Assembly: GCA_034096865.1 (NCBI GenBank)
Contig: JAWQFJ010000637.1
Location: 212,501 to 276,500, forward strand
Source of the DNA: Theodoxus fluviatilis
Lineage: Eukaryota > Mollusca > Gastropoda > Cycloneritida > Neritidae
Length of the DNA: 64,000 nt
Direction of reading: 5' to 3'
This document shows positions 45,560 through 58,499 of the stretch, piece after piece (position 1 is the first letter of the stretch; every line of letters starts with the position of its first letter). Below the pieces are notes generated by a model that saw only the letters and a program-made list of their open reading frames with translations, made no database searches and had not been told where the DNA came from. The translations under genes and the position numbers were made by a program.

Positions 45560-48240
45560 CATAAAAACAGCACCTATAGAGTCACTCTGGGGCAGGAACA
45601 AGTACAGCGACGTTTTCTTGTGGCAAAATATCTTCTATGTCCATGCTCTCTTCTTGTACCGGCATCATCGTTGTACATGAATTCTGCTCGTGCAATTTCC
45701 CAGTTTATTAGAAAATTTCCCAGTTTTCCTCCTTGTGTCCAATATTTTCTACACAATAAAACGAGTAATTTTACTTATGTCTCTTTATCCAGATAAGACT
45801 TGTCTCGCCAAGTCAAGAAATGCAGTATAATCCCTTCAGTCTCAACTTTTGTCAAATTTTACTGCTTTTGTTATAGTGGAGGTGGTTGTGTTTCTGTACA
45901 GAGTTCGACTTTTGCCATCGTGAGTATCCTTCTTTCGCTTTTCAAAATCAGCAGCCTCTCTGACACATACAGTTAAAAATATTCTTTTTTTAATGCTTGG
46001 AAGAATGGCAATGGGCCCGGTTTTGAAGGCAAACCTAATTCCCCATCCACTGAACCTCATGCATCCGCCGCTCTGCGTTATAACGGAAAGAATCTACCAC
46101 TTCCTTCTTGTAGTTTTTCCTCCTCGGAAATCCATGCATCAAACGCGATTACAGGTCTCGCACCTCTAGCCTGACCTCGCAAGTAGTCCTGAGTCACATC
46201 TACTCACAATCGAGAAGAGAAGAATTTGACAAAATTCCATTGTGTTAAACCCACAGCCTCAATGACTAGGATTGGTGATTAGTGTTTGCTCTTTGCTAGA
46301 TTCGGGTTGTCTTACTTCATGGCTTAATATCTCAGAGAAAGTCCAACAGCATTTCTTATCTTCCAGAATAAATTTGTGCAGTCATCATGGCGAGCACTAC
46401 ACGTAGCGAAATTTATTCGTGACATTTATTTTCCAAGGAAGAGAGTTATTGCTTTGTCTTTTCTGGCCGTGCTTATAAGCTCTTATGCAACTGGTCCCTG
46501 GAAGCAACTATATAGAGGTGTTTGTCACGTGTGTGACAGCGGCCTTTAAATTTATGCAGGGCAGGGCATCATATTTCATGAGGTTGCTGTTCTCACCTAT
46601 TCCAGTCAAACGTGTATTCGGCAGATTTTAGCCCGGACACGAAATCTACTGGACATCCCAAAGTCAAACGAGCCACGCTTTATCATGAATTGGATTTTTC
46701 GTAAAGACAGTCTAACCAGAACCTTTAAAATGAAGCAGAGAATCAGAGATCGTTTGTCATCTGTTTCAAAAAATGCGGACTGACATATAAGATAAAAGCG
46801 ATCAGTTTTGATTCATCTGAAATGAGATGAAACTCGCATGAGACATTCGATTACGATATGGACTTGCCGAAAGATTCAGACTGAAAGGAAACGTCTGTCC
46901 TACCTTCATTCAGTTGTTGGAAATCTGTAACTGTCCTCGACTGAGGTTGTCGCAGGTGCTACAGGCTCAGTCCTCCGGCGAGAGCAGACGACAACTGAGA
47001 GTTGGACAGATGACGAGAAAGCTTTTAGCCAATGGGGGCAGAGTAGTGGCAGAAGTGGCTTTCTCCCACAGTGCACTGGGCTCAGTCAGGGATCTCCACT
47101 CGAAAGCGAGGTGGCTCGACTGTGGGACAGCAGAGAGATCCCGGCCTTTTATACGCCTGGGCCCGGAAAGTGTGTTGCCTCGCCAAACATTGGGGAGGGT
47201 TTGTGTAAATGCTCCATCAAATAGGATTTTCAAATAATCAAAACGAAAGCGGCCGCAAATCTAGGAGAACAGAATTCCTTTCCCGAGGGGACAGGCCCAC
47301 AGTTGTGCAAGAGGAATCCTCTCATCGTTTTGTTTGCTTCGATTCAAGCAATATTCTTTTCGCCCCGCAGAAACAGCGTCGCTTCTCATATTCGCATGCC
47401 TGAGGGGTCTTTCACTTCGTGGTTTGCAGGTTTCAGAGTGTTCCGCACGAAAACTGGCAACAGTTATTTCGAACAATGCCGGGATACCTCTGCGAATATG
47501 AGTGTGCCGATTTCGAGGCAAAGTATCAGAAACGCAGATGAAAGCATATCCGAGGAGCGCGATATTCTTTGTTTTTCTTTTGTTATTCTTTCCTCAATTA
47601 TTCCTTGGTGCAATCCACATTCGCTGCGTAGGGGGCGTGCTTCAGGGTTTAAATTGTTCTATTTTGAGACGAAAATTGCCAAGTGATCGTTTTTGAAAGG
47701 TCTTAACTTTACGCAAAATCTCGCAGCTGAAAATTCATCGAGAAAACACATTTTTTCTGTCCAAAGATGTCTTTCTCGTCGGAGAACTGATGCAATTTCC
47801 TAAGCTATGATATTTGCAATTCTGGAGTGAATTCATGACTTCGTTTCTTCATGCTAAATTATGTCTTTCTGGTTAATTGTGCACATGCGAGAGGATTCGT
47901 GTGTAGTAGAAACTATTATGTACAATATTTATGTCAACAAATACTAAATGCATATGATGAAAATAACACGAGACTTGAACAATTTATAGTTCAGTGTTTG
48001 TAACGTCAAACCAGCGTTTGTGTCATTGCAGGTCTTACAGAAACGTCACTCGAGGACCACGTCCTCCACACTGAGACGATGAATGATGATGATTGTACCG
48101 ACACAATTACAGCGAGAAATGCAGCCACCAAACCAAACATTTATGAACAGTGGAATGACCACTGAATCAAACTCATAAAAAAAACAATTGACAACAGACC
48201 AACTGCATCCTAGCCAAACTAGCGATCCACCCACTCCCTT
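45560..48240. other. No feature recognised
   Basis: Unique-looking sequence with only short open frames; none resembles a known protein, and no clear repeat was seen. Confidence 0.5.
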
Positions 48241-48248
48241 CAGCGCGC

Positions 48249-48249
48249 A

Positions 48250-48304
<55 letters not shown>

Positions 48305-48395
48305 CTTTATTTCGTTAGGCCACAGGCCCATTACGAAGGGGATGGAATAGAAATGACAACATTTCACATCAGCCAATTCATGTCTGCATTAGCAT

Positions 48396-48457
<62 letters not shown>

Positions 48458-48542
48458 GGCAGGCAGGCAGGCAGGCAGGCAGACAGACAGACAGACAGAC
48501 AGGCAGGCAGTGACAATGACAGTGACAGACAAACAGACAGTG

Positions 48543-48595
<53 letters not shown>

Positions 48596-48623
48596 TTTCA
48601 ATAGGGAATGGGAGGGGAACACA

Positions 48624-48673
<50 letters not shown>
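48249..48673. repeat. Cluster of (GA)n, (GACA)n, (GGCA)n, (CA)n microsatellites
   Basis: GA 48251-48301, GA 48400-48430, GACA/GGCA 48431-48510, GA 48546-48592, CA 48621-48672. CACAGGCCCATTACGAAGG-type sequence lies between the first two. Confidence 0.93.
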
Positions 48674-48674
<1 letters not shown>

Positions 48675-50584
48675 ATAACACAGAAAGACATGGAGTGACA
48701 TCGGCACAAGGATACTTTTGCACAGAGCATTGAAGACAATATAGTGTTTTGTTTCGACCAGAATTTCCTGCGTGAGACATTATTAAGCACTTATCATCTT
48801 AGTCTGTGCTTTCTTAGACACATGGCTGAATGGGATACCGATCCTCTTCCATTACTGTAATGAAAGTGATGAGTTGTGAAGTACATTTATTAATCAAATT
48901 GCACCCCATCCCACACCCAAATCTGTAAGTATTTACACGAATCACATTCTTCCCTATCCATCCCAACAGTAGAGTGCAGTACCCTCACACGTTCACGCGC
49001 TCGCGCACGCACAAAAACAATCAATCAAACAAGCGCCAAACAATCACGTATGCACACACATAAACAGTAGTTCTTCAAGGCCAGAGCAGAAATTAGCACG
49101 AGAATGTTGATCATGTAATTATTGTAGATGTATTTCATTGAGGTAATAGTATATGTGTGTACTTCACATTTAATCCTCGCTTTCCTAAGAGGTTCATGAA
49201 ATCTCTTTATTCTTTGTTGTGAGAGCTTAATGCTGTGTGAAGTGCACCTGAAAAAGAGCAGTCTTTGAGGTGTCAAACGCTTTTGAGTCATATCCTCTCG
49301 AGTAAGGGGACACAAATCATTCGTTTGAACAATGAAATGTTGCAACTGCACGCCAATTGCAACGCACCTGTAGCCAAATGGCTGGGCAAAACACTTTTTA
49401 CTCTTTACCCTGCAGGTAAAGAAAACGAGTCACTGAATTAATGTCAACTTGATATTACGTCATAAAATTGAATGCTGAGTTTTTTGCATGAAAAGATTTC
49501 TGGGGACAAAAAAAAGTATAACAAAAACCCGAAACGGCCATGCGATACATCGATATTTTCTTCTAATGGTCGATATCTACGGATGCCTGAGGTATCCAGA
49601 TGTCTTGCGATTCCGGGTTCCCGTGGTAGAAAAACACACTGTGGACGCCAAGAGGGGGACCACCTTGGGACAACGGGGCGTGGAGAGAGAGAAATCGATC
49701 CAGACGGGCGGAGTCGACCGGAAGTGAGCGTCTGTGCCCCCACCCAAGGTCATGCGACCTAATTAGCACGCTAGACACACAGGTGCGATGGAGAGGAAGG
49801 CAAGGGCCTCCGCAACTGTGGGTTTGATCTGGTGTAGAAGAACAATATTTGAGCCCCATGTTGATGCCTGAAGGAGAAGAAAACAGGGTTCTGCTCCGAG
49901 GCAAATTTCTTCCCTGGTCCTTCAGAGCCTCCTTCCGGGTGTCTCTCTTCCGCCCTTAGTCCCTTTGAACAGAGAGGACTGGACCGTGAGAATGCAGGAA
50001 CATGGCGGTGCCTCTCTGCCAGAGCCGTCTTGTTTCTCTTTTCGTGTGCGTGGCGTGGATGGGGTTCCTGTGTTGCGTGGAGATCCTTCCTGCAAGACCT
50101 GGTGCATTGTCTCTGGCGTCACGTGCAGCCTGCCTCCTTGCGAAGCGGTTCCTCCAGCATTGATTTTGGGTATCGCATGCAAAATTACAGTTTGATCAGA
50201 AATGTGTATTCTTTAGGGAAGAGTTTGCCCTCGGTCTAATAGCAAATCGAATATTGGTTCATCAAACCCTCGCCTGAGTTTGCCAAGGAGATGCAAACTC
50301 TCTCTGAGCGAAGTTCTCTCAAATCTCTAAAGATTCCGTTTTCCCACCAGTTGTTTACAAAAAGTTATATTTTTCACATCTATCTACTAAAGTCAGTGTG
50401 CTTTTTCAATAAATGAAACCATTCTGTTTAAATAAAAGCAAATACTTTTCAAACGTTTGGAATGTCGTCTAACTCTCAAATTGAAATTCAATTTTGAATG
50501 ATAAACTGCGAAATATGAAACATTGCAGTAAAAATATGATTCGACTCCCTTCATTTTTAACCCTTAATGCATCATTATCGTGAT

Positions 50585-50952
50585 GCTAGTCCTCGTCGTC
50601 CTACTTCCGCTCCTCCTTGTCTTCCTTTTGCTCCTCCTCCTCTTTCTGCTCCTTCACCTCCTTTTGCTCCTCCACTTTCTTCTCCTTCTTCTGCTCTTCC
50701 TTCATCTGCTCCTCCTTCATCTGCTCCTTCTCCTCCTCCTGCTGCTCCTTTTCCTGCTCCTCCTCTTTCTTCTGCTGCTGCTGCTGCTGCTGCTGCTCCT
50801 CCTCCTCCTCCTCCTCCTCCTCCTCCTCCTCCTCCTCCTCCTCCTCCTCCTCCTCCTCCTCCTCCTCCTCCTCCTCCTTCTCCTCCTCCTCCTCCTCCTC
50901 CTCCTCCTCATCATCATCATCGTCGTCGTCGTTGTCGTCATCGTCGTCTTTG

Positions 50953-51024
<72 letters not shown>
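50585..51024. repeat. 440-bp CNN trinucleotide tract: TCC, CTG, TCC, TCA/TCG
   Basis: Imperfect TCC/TGC at 50585-50770, (CTG)7, (CTC)n to 50907, then (ATC)/(GTC) with a final (ATC)~24. All three frames stay open on both strands, giving false Ser-, Leu-, Pro- and Met-rich ORFs. Confidence 0.95.
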
Positions 51025-51025
<1 letters not shown>

Positions 51026-51732
51026 TTCTCTCAGCTTTGACAGATAACAGCCATATATCCAGTTTTGATAACTCTGATTTATATCAATTCTGTGTAAAAC
51101 GTTTTTTCAGTCTGGAAAAAAACCTATTCAGTGCCGGTGGATTTTGTATTTCAAGGGGTAGTAAAATGCATGAAAATTTGCAATCCTCCTGTTCATCCTT
51201 AAATGTATTACGCCCACCTATGATGTGGAACATTGTCCGTTGTCACCAGCACCAGAATCCTCAGCAACGCGGCAGTTCCTCACGCGTCTGGTGTTCCCAG
51301 CATCGTGAAGAGAGGAAAAACCATATCGGCCTCATGTCCGTCTCAGTTCAAACGTCAAACCTCAGCGCTCGGCCTTAATATCATCCGAGATTTCTGTTTG
51401 TGAAGTGGCGATTACAGAGGTCAGGGAAGTACGAGGTTCAGATTTTCTCGATCACTTTGTGATGGTCGTATTCTACTTCCTACAGGCCCCATGAAAAAGA
51501 CGGACATACGTGATAACTCTAATTGTTCCTCTGCGTTGCCACCAGTGATTTAAGTATCATTGATACTTTTTGATCATGCAGTAGCAATTTATAAGGCTGA
51601 AGAGGTGAAGCACCGTTTGATCTCGTCGAAAAACGCCACAGGTGTTTAAAGTTTCTTTCCTCGAACGGAAATTTGTCTATCGTCTACTTTTAAAAATCTG
51701 TCACAGAGTAAATCTTTTGAATAAATAGGTTG

Positions 51733-53360
51733 ATGGGGAAATGGGGTGGGGAAATGAGGAGGGGGAATGAGGGAGGGGAATGTGGGTGGGGAATGAGGGA
51801 GGGGAATGTGGGTGGGGAATGAGGGAGGGGGATGGGGAAGCAAATGGGGGTGGGGAATGGGGGTGGGGAATGGGGGTGGGGAATGGGGGTGGGGAATGGG
51901 GGTGGGGAATGGGGGTGGGGAATGGGGGTGGGGAATGGGGTGGGGAATGAGGGTGGGGAATGGGGGTGGGGAATGGGGGTGGGGAATGTGGGTTGGGATT
52001 GAGGGAGAGGAATGTGGGTGGGGAATGGGGGAGGGGAATGTGGGTGGGGAATGAGGGAGGGGAATGTGGGTGGGGAATGAGGGAGGGGAATGTGGGTGAG
52101 GAATGAGGGAGGGGAATGTGGGTGGGGAATGAGGGAGGGGAATGTGGGTGAGGAATGGGGGAGAGGAATGTGGGTGGGGAATGAGGGAGGGGAATGTGGG
52201 TGGGGAATGGGGGAGGGGAATGTGGGTGGGGAATGAGGGAGGGGAATGCGGGTGGGGAATGAGGGAGGGGAATGTGGGTGGGGAATGAGGGAGGGGAATG
52301 CGGGTGGGGAATGGGGGAGGGGAATGTGGGTGGGGAATGGGGGAGGGGATGTGGGTGGGGAATGAGGGAGGGGAATGGGGAAGCAAATGGGGGAGGGGAA
52401 TGTGGGTGGGGAATGGGAGGGAAGCAAATGGGGAGGGGAATGGGGGTGGGGAATGGGGGAGGGGAATGTGGGTGGGGAATGAGGGAGGGGAATGGGGGAG
52501 GGGAATGTGGGTGGGGAATGCGGGTGGGGAATGAGGGAGGGGAATGTGGGTGGGGAATGAGGGAGGGGAATGGGGAAGCAAATGGGGGAGGGGAATGGGG
52601 GTGGGGAATGAGGGAGGGGAATGTGGGTGGGGAATGGAGGAAGGGAATGGGGGTGGGGAATGTGGGTGGGGAATGTGGGTGGGGAATGAGGGAGGGAAAT
52701 GGGAGAGGGGAATGGGGGAGGGGAATGGGGGAGGGGAATGGGGGAGGGGAATGGGGGAGGGGAATGGGGGAGGGGAATGGGGGAGGGGAATGGGGGAGGG
52801 GAATGGGGGAGGGAAATGGGAGAGGGGAATGGGGGAGGGGAATGGGGAAGCAATGGGGGAGGAGAATGGGGGTGGGGAATGACGGAGGGGAATGTGGGTG
52901 GGGAATGGGGGAGAGGAATGTGGGTGGGGAATGAGGGAGGGGAATGTGGGTGGGGAATGAGGGAGGGGAATGTGGGTGGGGAATGAGGGAGGGAAATGGG
53001 AGAGGGGAATGGGGGAGGGGAATGTGGGTGGGGAATGAGGGAGGGGAATGGGGGAGGGGAATGGGGGAGGGGAATGGGGGAGGGGAATGGGAGAATGGGG
53101 AGGAGAATGGGGGTGAGGGAATGGGGGTGGGAGGGGAGGAATGTGGGGATGGGAGAGGGAATGGGGGGATGGAGGGAATGGGGAGATGTGGTGGGAATGG
53201 GGGTGGGGAATGGGGGAGGGGAATGTGGGTGGGGATGAGGGAGGGGAAGAGAATGGGAGATGTGGGTGGGGAATGAGGGAGGGGAATGGAGTGGGATGGG
53301 GAAGCAAATGGGGGAGGGGAATGGGGGTGGGGAATGGGGGAGGGGAATGCGGGTGAGGGT
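51733..53360. repeat. 13-bp G-rich satellite, ~120 copies, 1.6 kb
   Basis: Unit GAATGNGGG(A/T)GGG, where N is T, A, C or G. T/T (GTGGGTG) and A/A (GAGGGAG) units often alternate, giving a 26-bp dimer. An AAGCAAATGG variant recurs at about 51838, 52380, 52430, 52575, 52850 and 53300. The + strand is almost pyrimidine-free except for T in ATG/GTG. Confidence 0.95.
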
Positions 53361-53936
53361 TGGAATGCGGTGCGGGTGAAGTGAGGTGGAAGGGCAGGAA
53401 CCATGGTAGATATTTTATTCAAGAATTAGTTTGCGCATCTCGCCAATTTCTTGCATTTGTTCATTTATTTAAAAATTGCAAACTAGATGAAGATTGCCAA
53501 CAGAAAGCCTGGATGACTAGATTCATGTATATAAACTCTTATCACAGGTCTGGCGGGTTTCAAGTGCGCTAGTACTGAGTAGTAGCGGCTGTGCCTACTG
53601 AGGTGTTGCTTGCTTGGCTTCTGCTTTGTTTGGCCTCTATTGTACATTATGTATCGAAATACTGGAATCATATTCTGAAAGCTTCACGCCTCTTTGAGCA
53701 TCAAATGTGTCTGCACGCACACAGGCGCCATCGTGCGCCCGTGACCGTGTGTGCTGACATGTTAGTGTAAGTGCATATCTGAATGCTTACGTATGCGTGT
53801 ATGTAAGGGTTTATATCTCCGCGTATTTCTATGAGCATATACATATTTGCTCGAACACGTGCCTGTGTGTTTTTGTATTAGTGCATGGAGATGTGTACGG
53901 TATGTTAGGTGTGTTAGTGTACAGAATAAGTATGCT

Positions 53937-54020
53937 CTGTGTTTTGGGTTGCGGTGGGGTGGGAGTAGGGAGGGGGGAGGGGTGGGGGTAGGGAGGGGGG
54001 AGGGGTGGGGGTAGGGAAAG
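53937..54020. repeat. G-rich GGGGTGGGGGTAGGGAGG repeat
   Basis: About three copies of a ~27-bp G-rich unit. Confidence 0.85.
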
Positions 54021-54432
54021 GGTGCGGATGTATTTGCGTGTGTTTCTCTATTAAAGGCGGGTCCTTGTTGAGTTTATTTCCTTATCATACACTCCACGCC
54101 GCACCAACAACATATTTTGCAACTGACGTCCATCTCTGCTTTTGATGAGAACACCATAGCCGAGGATAACTCTTTCTCCGCGAATTTACTCTTTTTTTCT
54201 TGTTGAGTTTTCTTCTCGTCCTGTCGTTCCATTTCCCCTTCCTTCCGTGTTTTCCTTTCCCCCTCCTTTCCCACCCCTCTCGAAGGCTGTCAGACTCTCC
54301 TCGTGTTTCGAATAGCGAGCCTCATTAACCATCGACCACTCGGTCGCCGTAGAATGTTTTGAATTCAACTCAATCCTGGTTCATTCTTTCTCCTAGCAGC
54401 CTTCCCTTGGTCCCGTCCCTGGCGCTTCTGGA

Positions 54433-55005
54433 TTGGGCACCTTTGACCCTCCCCTCGGGACCAGGGTAAGGGGCATGTGGAAAGTGTGCACATTGACCGA
54501 GGCGTGGAGGCCTTGCCCTGCCCGTGTCCCCTGCCCGTGTCCCTTGCCCATGTCCCCTGCCATGCGATTGGAGTCCTGCAAGATGCTCGCCATTGCAGTC
54601 TCCATGGAAGGCAGGGGAGGAAGAACCTTGGTCAACTTACTCCTCCATCCCGCGTCCTCCCCACTGTTTGGCGTTGAGTCCCCACTGAACTGCAGCAGTG
54701 TTCCCTTCATTTGGACGTCGCTTGGTCATGTTTGTCTCACAGACAGCTGTCAGAGGCATGAGGCAGTTACTCCTTATTTAACACCGAGGTTACCGGCTGA
54801 CAAAGAGACCACTGTCAGAATGAATGGCTCTGAGGTCGAGACCAACGTTCAGACACGTTTCAAAAGAGCTTCACAGTGTCTTGCGAATGGAAAAGATCAA
54901 GTGCACTGGAGAAGGCAAAGGAAACGCTCAACACATGTAGGCCCTACCTCTGCTGTGGTGCTTCACATGAAATGGAAACATGAGAGCTGTTGGGTGTTGT
55001 TTTAA
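54433..55005 (+). other. Unclassified 190-codon open frame
   Basis: Mixed amino-acid composition with a Pro/Cys-rich start (RPCPARVPCPCPLPMSPAM) coming from a short CCCTGCC repeat. No domain, signal peptide or splice partner recognised. Probably chance, because the first third is repeat-derived. Confidence 0.12.
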
Positions 55006-55438
55006 AATGAAGTCATTTGAATGTCTTAAAATATTCGCAAAATTAGATACAAGGAGCTGAGTCTATGAACACTGTTAAGTATAGTGAATTGGTGAAAAAG
55101 TGACATTCATTCTCCCCCCCCCAAAAAAAAACAAAACAAAAAAAACCCCATACATAACCCACCCGTTTCAAAATATTGATCGTTAATCTTTAGTCACTTT
55201 TGTTTCTTGCCATGTATATCTTCACTCCCAACATCTTTACTGATAACTTTTTTCAGTACGTGAAATAAAATCATTGTCATTTAGTATAATTTTTCAAAAC
55301 TGCAACTATGTGAGAGACTCGGAAGTCCAAGAAAGCAGATATGTCTGTAGCACGCGCACCGAAACGAACAATAAGTCATTAATTAACAATGGTGATGAAT
55401 TAAGCAATAAGGCAATTTTGTAAATTCAACAACCAACC

Positions 55439-55442
55439 AACA

Positions 55443-55506
<64 letters not shown>
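55439..55506. repeat. (CA)n(GA)n compound microsatellite
   Basis: CA 55439-55460, GA to 55506. Confidence 0.93.
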
Positions 55507-55509
<3 letters not shown>

Positions 55510-56127
55510 AAAACGAATCAAACCATGTTATCTCTGATAATGAACGATAGATTACAGTCATAATATTCTTAAACCATAGAAGTTCTAATGGAGATCTCCT
55601 TCTCCCTCAAAATCAGTGCATAGTGGATGAACATCCCTACGTCTCTTGTTTTTGCGGGATCTGTTCCCTCGATCAGATGTATGCAACTTTTCTGTGCATT
55701 GCGTATTATATGCTTTACATTACTCACTTGACAAGTGAAGCATGGGTTTCATGTTATGCTGTGAAGTACTCATAAATAAAACTATTTTAATCAAATGCAG
55801 AGTAGCTATTAAGTTAGAGTCTGCATATGTTACTTTAATCTTTATTATTATCATTTTTCCTCTCAGTTCTCATTAAAGGGCAAGCATGGTCTCTACAAAG
55901 TTACTTAGTTAGTGATGATTTTGTTAGCAATTTTCTCCAAATAAATCAAAATGATTGCATCTCCTTCATCAACTGCAAACTGAGTGTCTTTTTCTTCAGT
56001 GTTGTCAACTCTCACAATGATCTCTGTCTTCCTGTCTGTCATTCCCTACCCTACCCCCACCCACGCTCCTTTAATTCTTTCTCTCTGTCTCTCCCTTTGT
56101 CTATGTCTGTCTTTCTGTCTGTCTTCC

Positions 56128-56135
56128 CCCCCCCT

Positions 56136-56174
<39 letters not shown>

Positions 56175-56180
56175 CTCTCA
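56128..56180. repeat. (CT)n(CTAT)n microsatellite
   Basis: CT run then TATC units; pyrimidine-rich flank from 56020. Confidence 0.9.
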
Positions 56181-57188
56181 TGTCTTTTAAAGAGGCAAAC
56201 ATTAATCTTCATTCTTTTGAAGCTGTGCATTATTTTTATGCTCAAATAATAAAAGGTCAGTGAATAAGAAACAAATTCTTGCTTCCATTCTATTGCTCAG
56301 AGAAGTGACAGTTGTCGCAGGCCACTTCAGAATTGATGTGGAAGGATTGAGGCAAAAGGCCAGGGAAAGAGTTAATCAGTTTATAACCCGTTACCTCACC
56401 TGTAACGTCCAGCGACTTGGTGATCTTTACATGCTGCCTCGACTTCTTTTCTTTTTGTCATGCCAGGACTGGTTCCCTTTAATGATCTCATACTCGCCAT
56501 GTGGTGGACATCTCGCTAGATTTAGTAACGAAAACAAACCGATTCGGTGATCGCACGCACTGCTTTTCTCCAAAGAAATGAGGCTAGCGAAATGCAGGTC
56601 TCTTACTAGGTGTCAAAACTCTACAGGAAATGCAATGCGATGTTGAAGACAACGTTTTTTGGTTCAGCTGTTTTATGCTCATTCCGTTCTTTAAACATTA
56701 CGGCAAGCCGGTTGGGAGATAACTCTGACACTGGCATCTGAGGTCGATTTTTCTTTTGTTCCCTAATTAGCGAGTTTAGCGAACTATTCATTTGAAAAAC
56801 AAATAATATTGATAAATTGATACTGTGTTCTTGTAACAGTTTCTTTGACTAGGCCTCAGTATTGCTAAACTTCATCGTTTTCCAATTTGAATCGAACAAG
56901 AAAAAAGGCGACCAGCGTTATCCAAAAAACCTCGCGACTGCTGACGTCACGTCCGAAGATGCCGAAAGCTCCCGGGGGTGTAATTCATGAACGTGGACTT
57001 TCGAGAGCACTGGTCTTGGACTTTTGAGTCAGCGAGTCTACTATTCACGAACCCAGACTGGGTGTTGACTTGAAAGGCTGGGACTGATTGACCTAGTCTA
57101 TGGTTTATTTTCAGAATGAGGTGGAATTCCCGGGGATTCCGCCCAGTGCGCAAGCGCATAGCGTACCGCTTCAAACTTCCCGTCAAAA

Positions 57189-57400
57189 ATGTCAGCCACG
57201 ATCGGTAGCAAAATCTCGAAGAAAAGCCCCGATTTCACGGAGCGGGAATCAGTAGCTATCATAAAAGCGGTGTCAGCAAGATACGGATACATTAACAGCA
57301 GCATACACACAGCCCAAGCAAACAAAAGAAGAGGGACAGCGTGGGAGGAGGTGACAAATGAAGTACGAGCTGAGGCTGGCTCGAGTGTGTGTGTGTGTGT
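57189..57400 (+). pseudogene. Myb/SANT-like DNA-binding fragment (Harbinger/NAIF1 type)
   Basis: From ATG 57189 the frame reads SPDFTERESVAIIKAVSARY, then RRGTAWEEVTNEVRAEAG. This fits the Myb/SANT-like domain of Harbinger transposon ORF2-type and NAIF1-like proteins: F-T-x-x-E near the start, R-Y, AW-x-x-x-T/I-x-x-V. A (GT)n microsatellite then cuts the frame after about 70 residues, leaving a meaningless tail. No Harbinger nuclease was found nearby. Either a transposon remnant or a gene exon broken by repeat growth. Confidence 0.45.
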
Positions 57401-57410
57401 GTGTGTGTCA
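57384..57410. repeat. (GT)n microsatellite
   Basis: About 12 GT units inside the Myb/SANT-like frame. Confidence 0.93.
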
Positions 57411-57536
57411 CCGTTTATTAAGTTCATCAGCAAGAGACAAACGAGCAGAAGATCAAGTTTTACAATATGGCAGGATTTCCAAGTGAGAACCATTGAAATT
57501 CAGTAAGGAAGGGATGGAACAAAAATCTGTCTTGAT

Positions 57537-57582
<46 letters not shown>

Positions 57583-57620
57583 ACAGAGAGAAAGAGAGCA
57601 CAGAGAGAAAGAGAGAGAGA
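57537..57620. repeat. (GA)n microsatellite
   Basis: GA with GCACAGAGAGAAA interruptions. Confidence 0.92.
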
Positions 57621-57897
57621 ATAGACACTCAAATGGACACACAGATTGATTTAAAAACAATCAACACAGAGCGACACAAGCGCTGCCATTAGTGAGGTTC
57701 ACTAGACAAGACTGACTCATTTTAGAGAGACTGGACAGACTAATGGAAACAGACCGCCCGTTTAAAATTATGTCCACGGGCCCCGCAGGCGTCAATGTCC
57801 TTTTTTCGAGCTGTCTTCCCCGTTGACAACCCACTCTCACCACTCTCACCACTCTCACCACTCTCGTCCTCCGGCCTTGCCTGGCTTGGCGGGAATC

Positions 57898-58294
57898 CTA
57901 CGTGCCATTTGCAGTAATCGCTCCAACGGGAAGACTTTCTACGTGTGGCTCTGTGAAGCCATTTGTTGACATCCGCCACGTTTTATGATGCTGGTGGCGT
58001 CTTTTGCAGCTGCCCTTGTCAGCTCTCCGCCTGGTCCTACGTGAGTCGGACCTCTCTCCCACCGCAGACAGTTTCTTCGTTTGGCGTGGTGCAGGTGTTT
58101 CTGGCATTTTCAGGAAATCCGTAGTTGCAGAGGACTTCTCTGTAGGCATGGGAGCCAAAGACCTTGTCGTCTCCAAGCTTTTCAGCGGGCCTGCCACTAT
58201 TGCTTGAGATTAAACCCTTCAGCTCTCTGGGGTGATAACCAAACATTCCCGCAGCTTTCCACCGCGCGTACTTAACCCCTTTGACGTCTTGCAT
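57898..58294 (-). other. Unclassified overlapping open frames
   Basis: Two - strand frames (58294-58037 and 58197-57898) with non-repetitive composition. The second is basic (RRTRRRADKGSCKRRHQHHK). No domain recognised; could be a degraded element ORF. Confidence 0.15.
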
Positions 58295-58499
58295 GAAAAA
58301 TCTGGCCGTGAAAGTTTAAACCTTAGCCACCGCCTTCCCAGCCACATTGCTTCGACAGTCGTCAAAAAGTACTTGTCCAGGTTAAGGCACGTGAAGGTTT
58401 TGGAGGTTAATATTGCAGGCAGACATTGTACGACCGTGAGGAAAAGACCTCGCCCTATTTGGCGCGTGGAGAAGGTTTGCTGAGATTGATCTCTTGACC

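Noticed and set aside
50567..51378. Ser-, Leu- and Pro-rich ORFs of up to 253 codons
   Set aside because: CNN trinucleotide tract translated; no non-repeat domain attached.
51646..53422. Pro/His/Ser-rich ORFs of 553, 573 and 387 codons and their Gly/Glu counterparts
   Set aside because: Translation of the 13-bp satellite; open in several frames on both strands.
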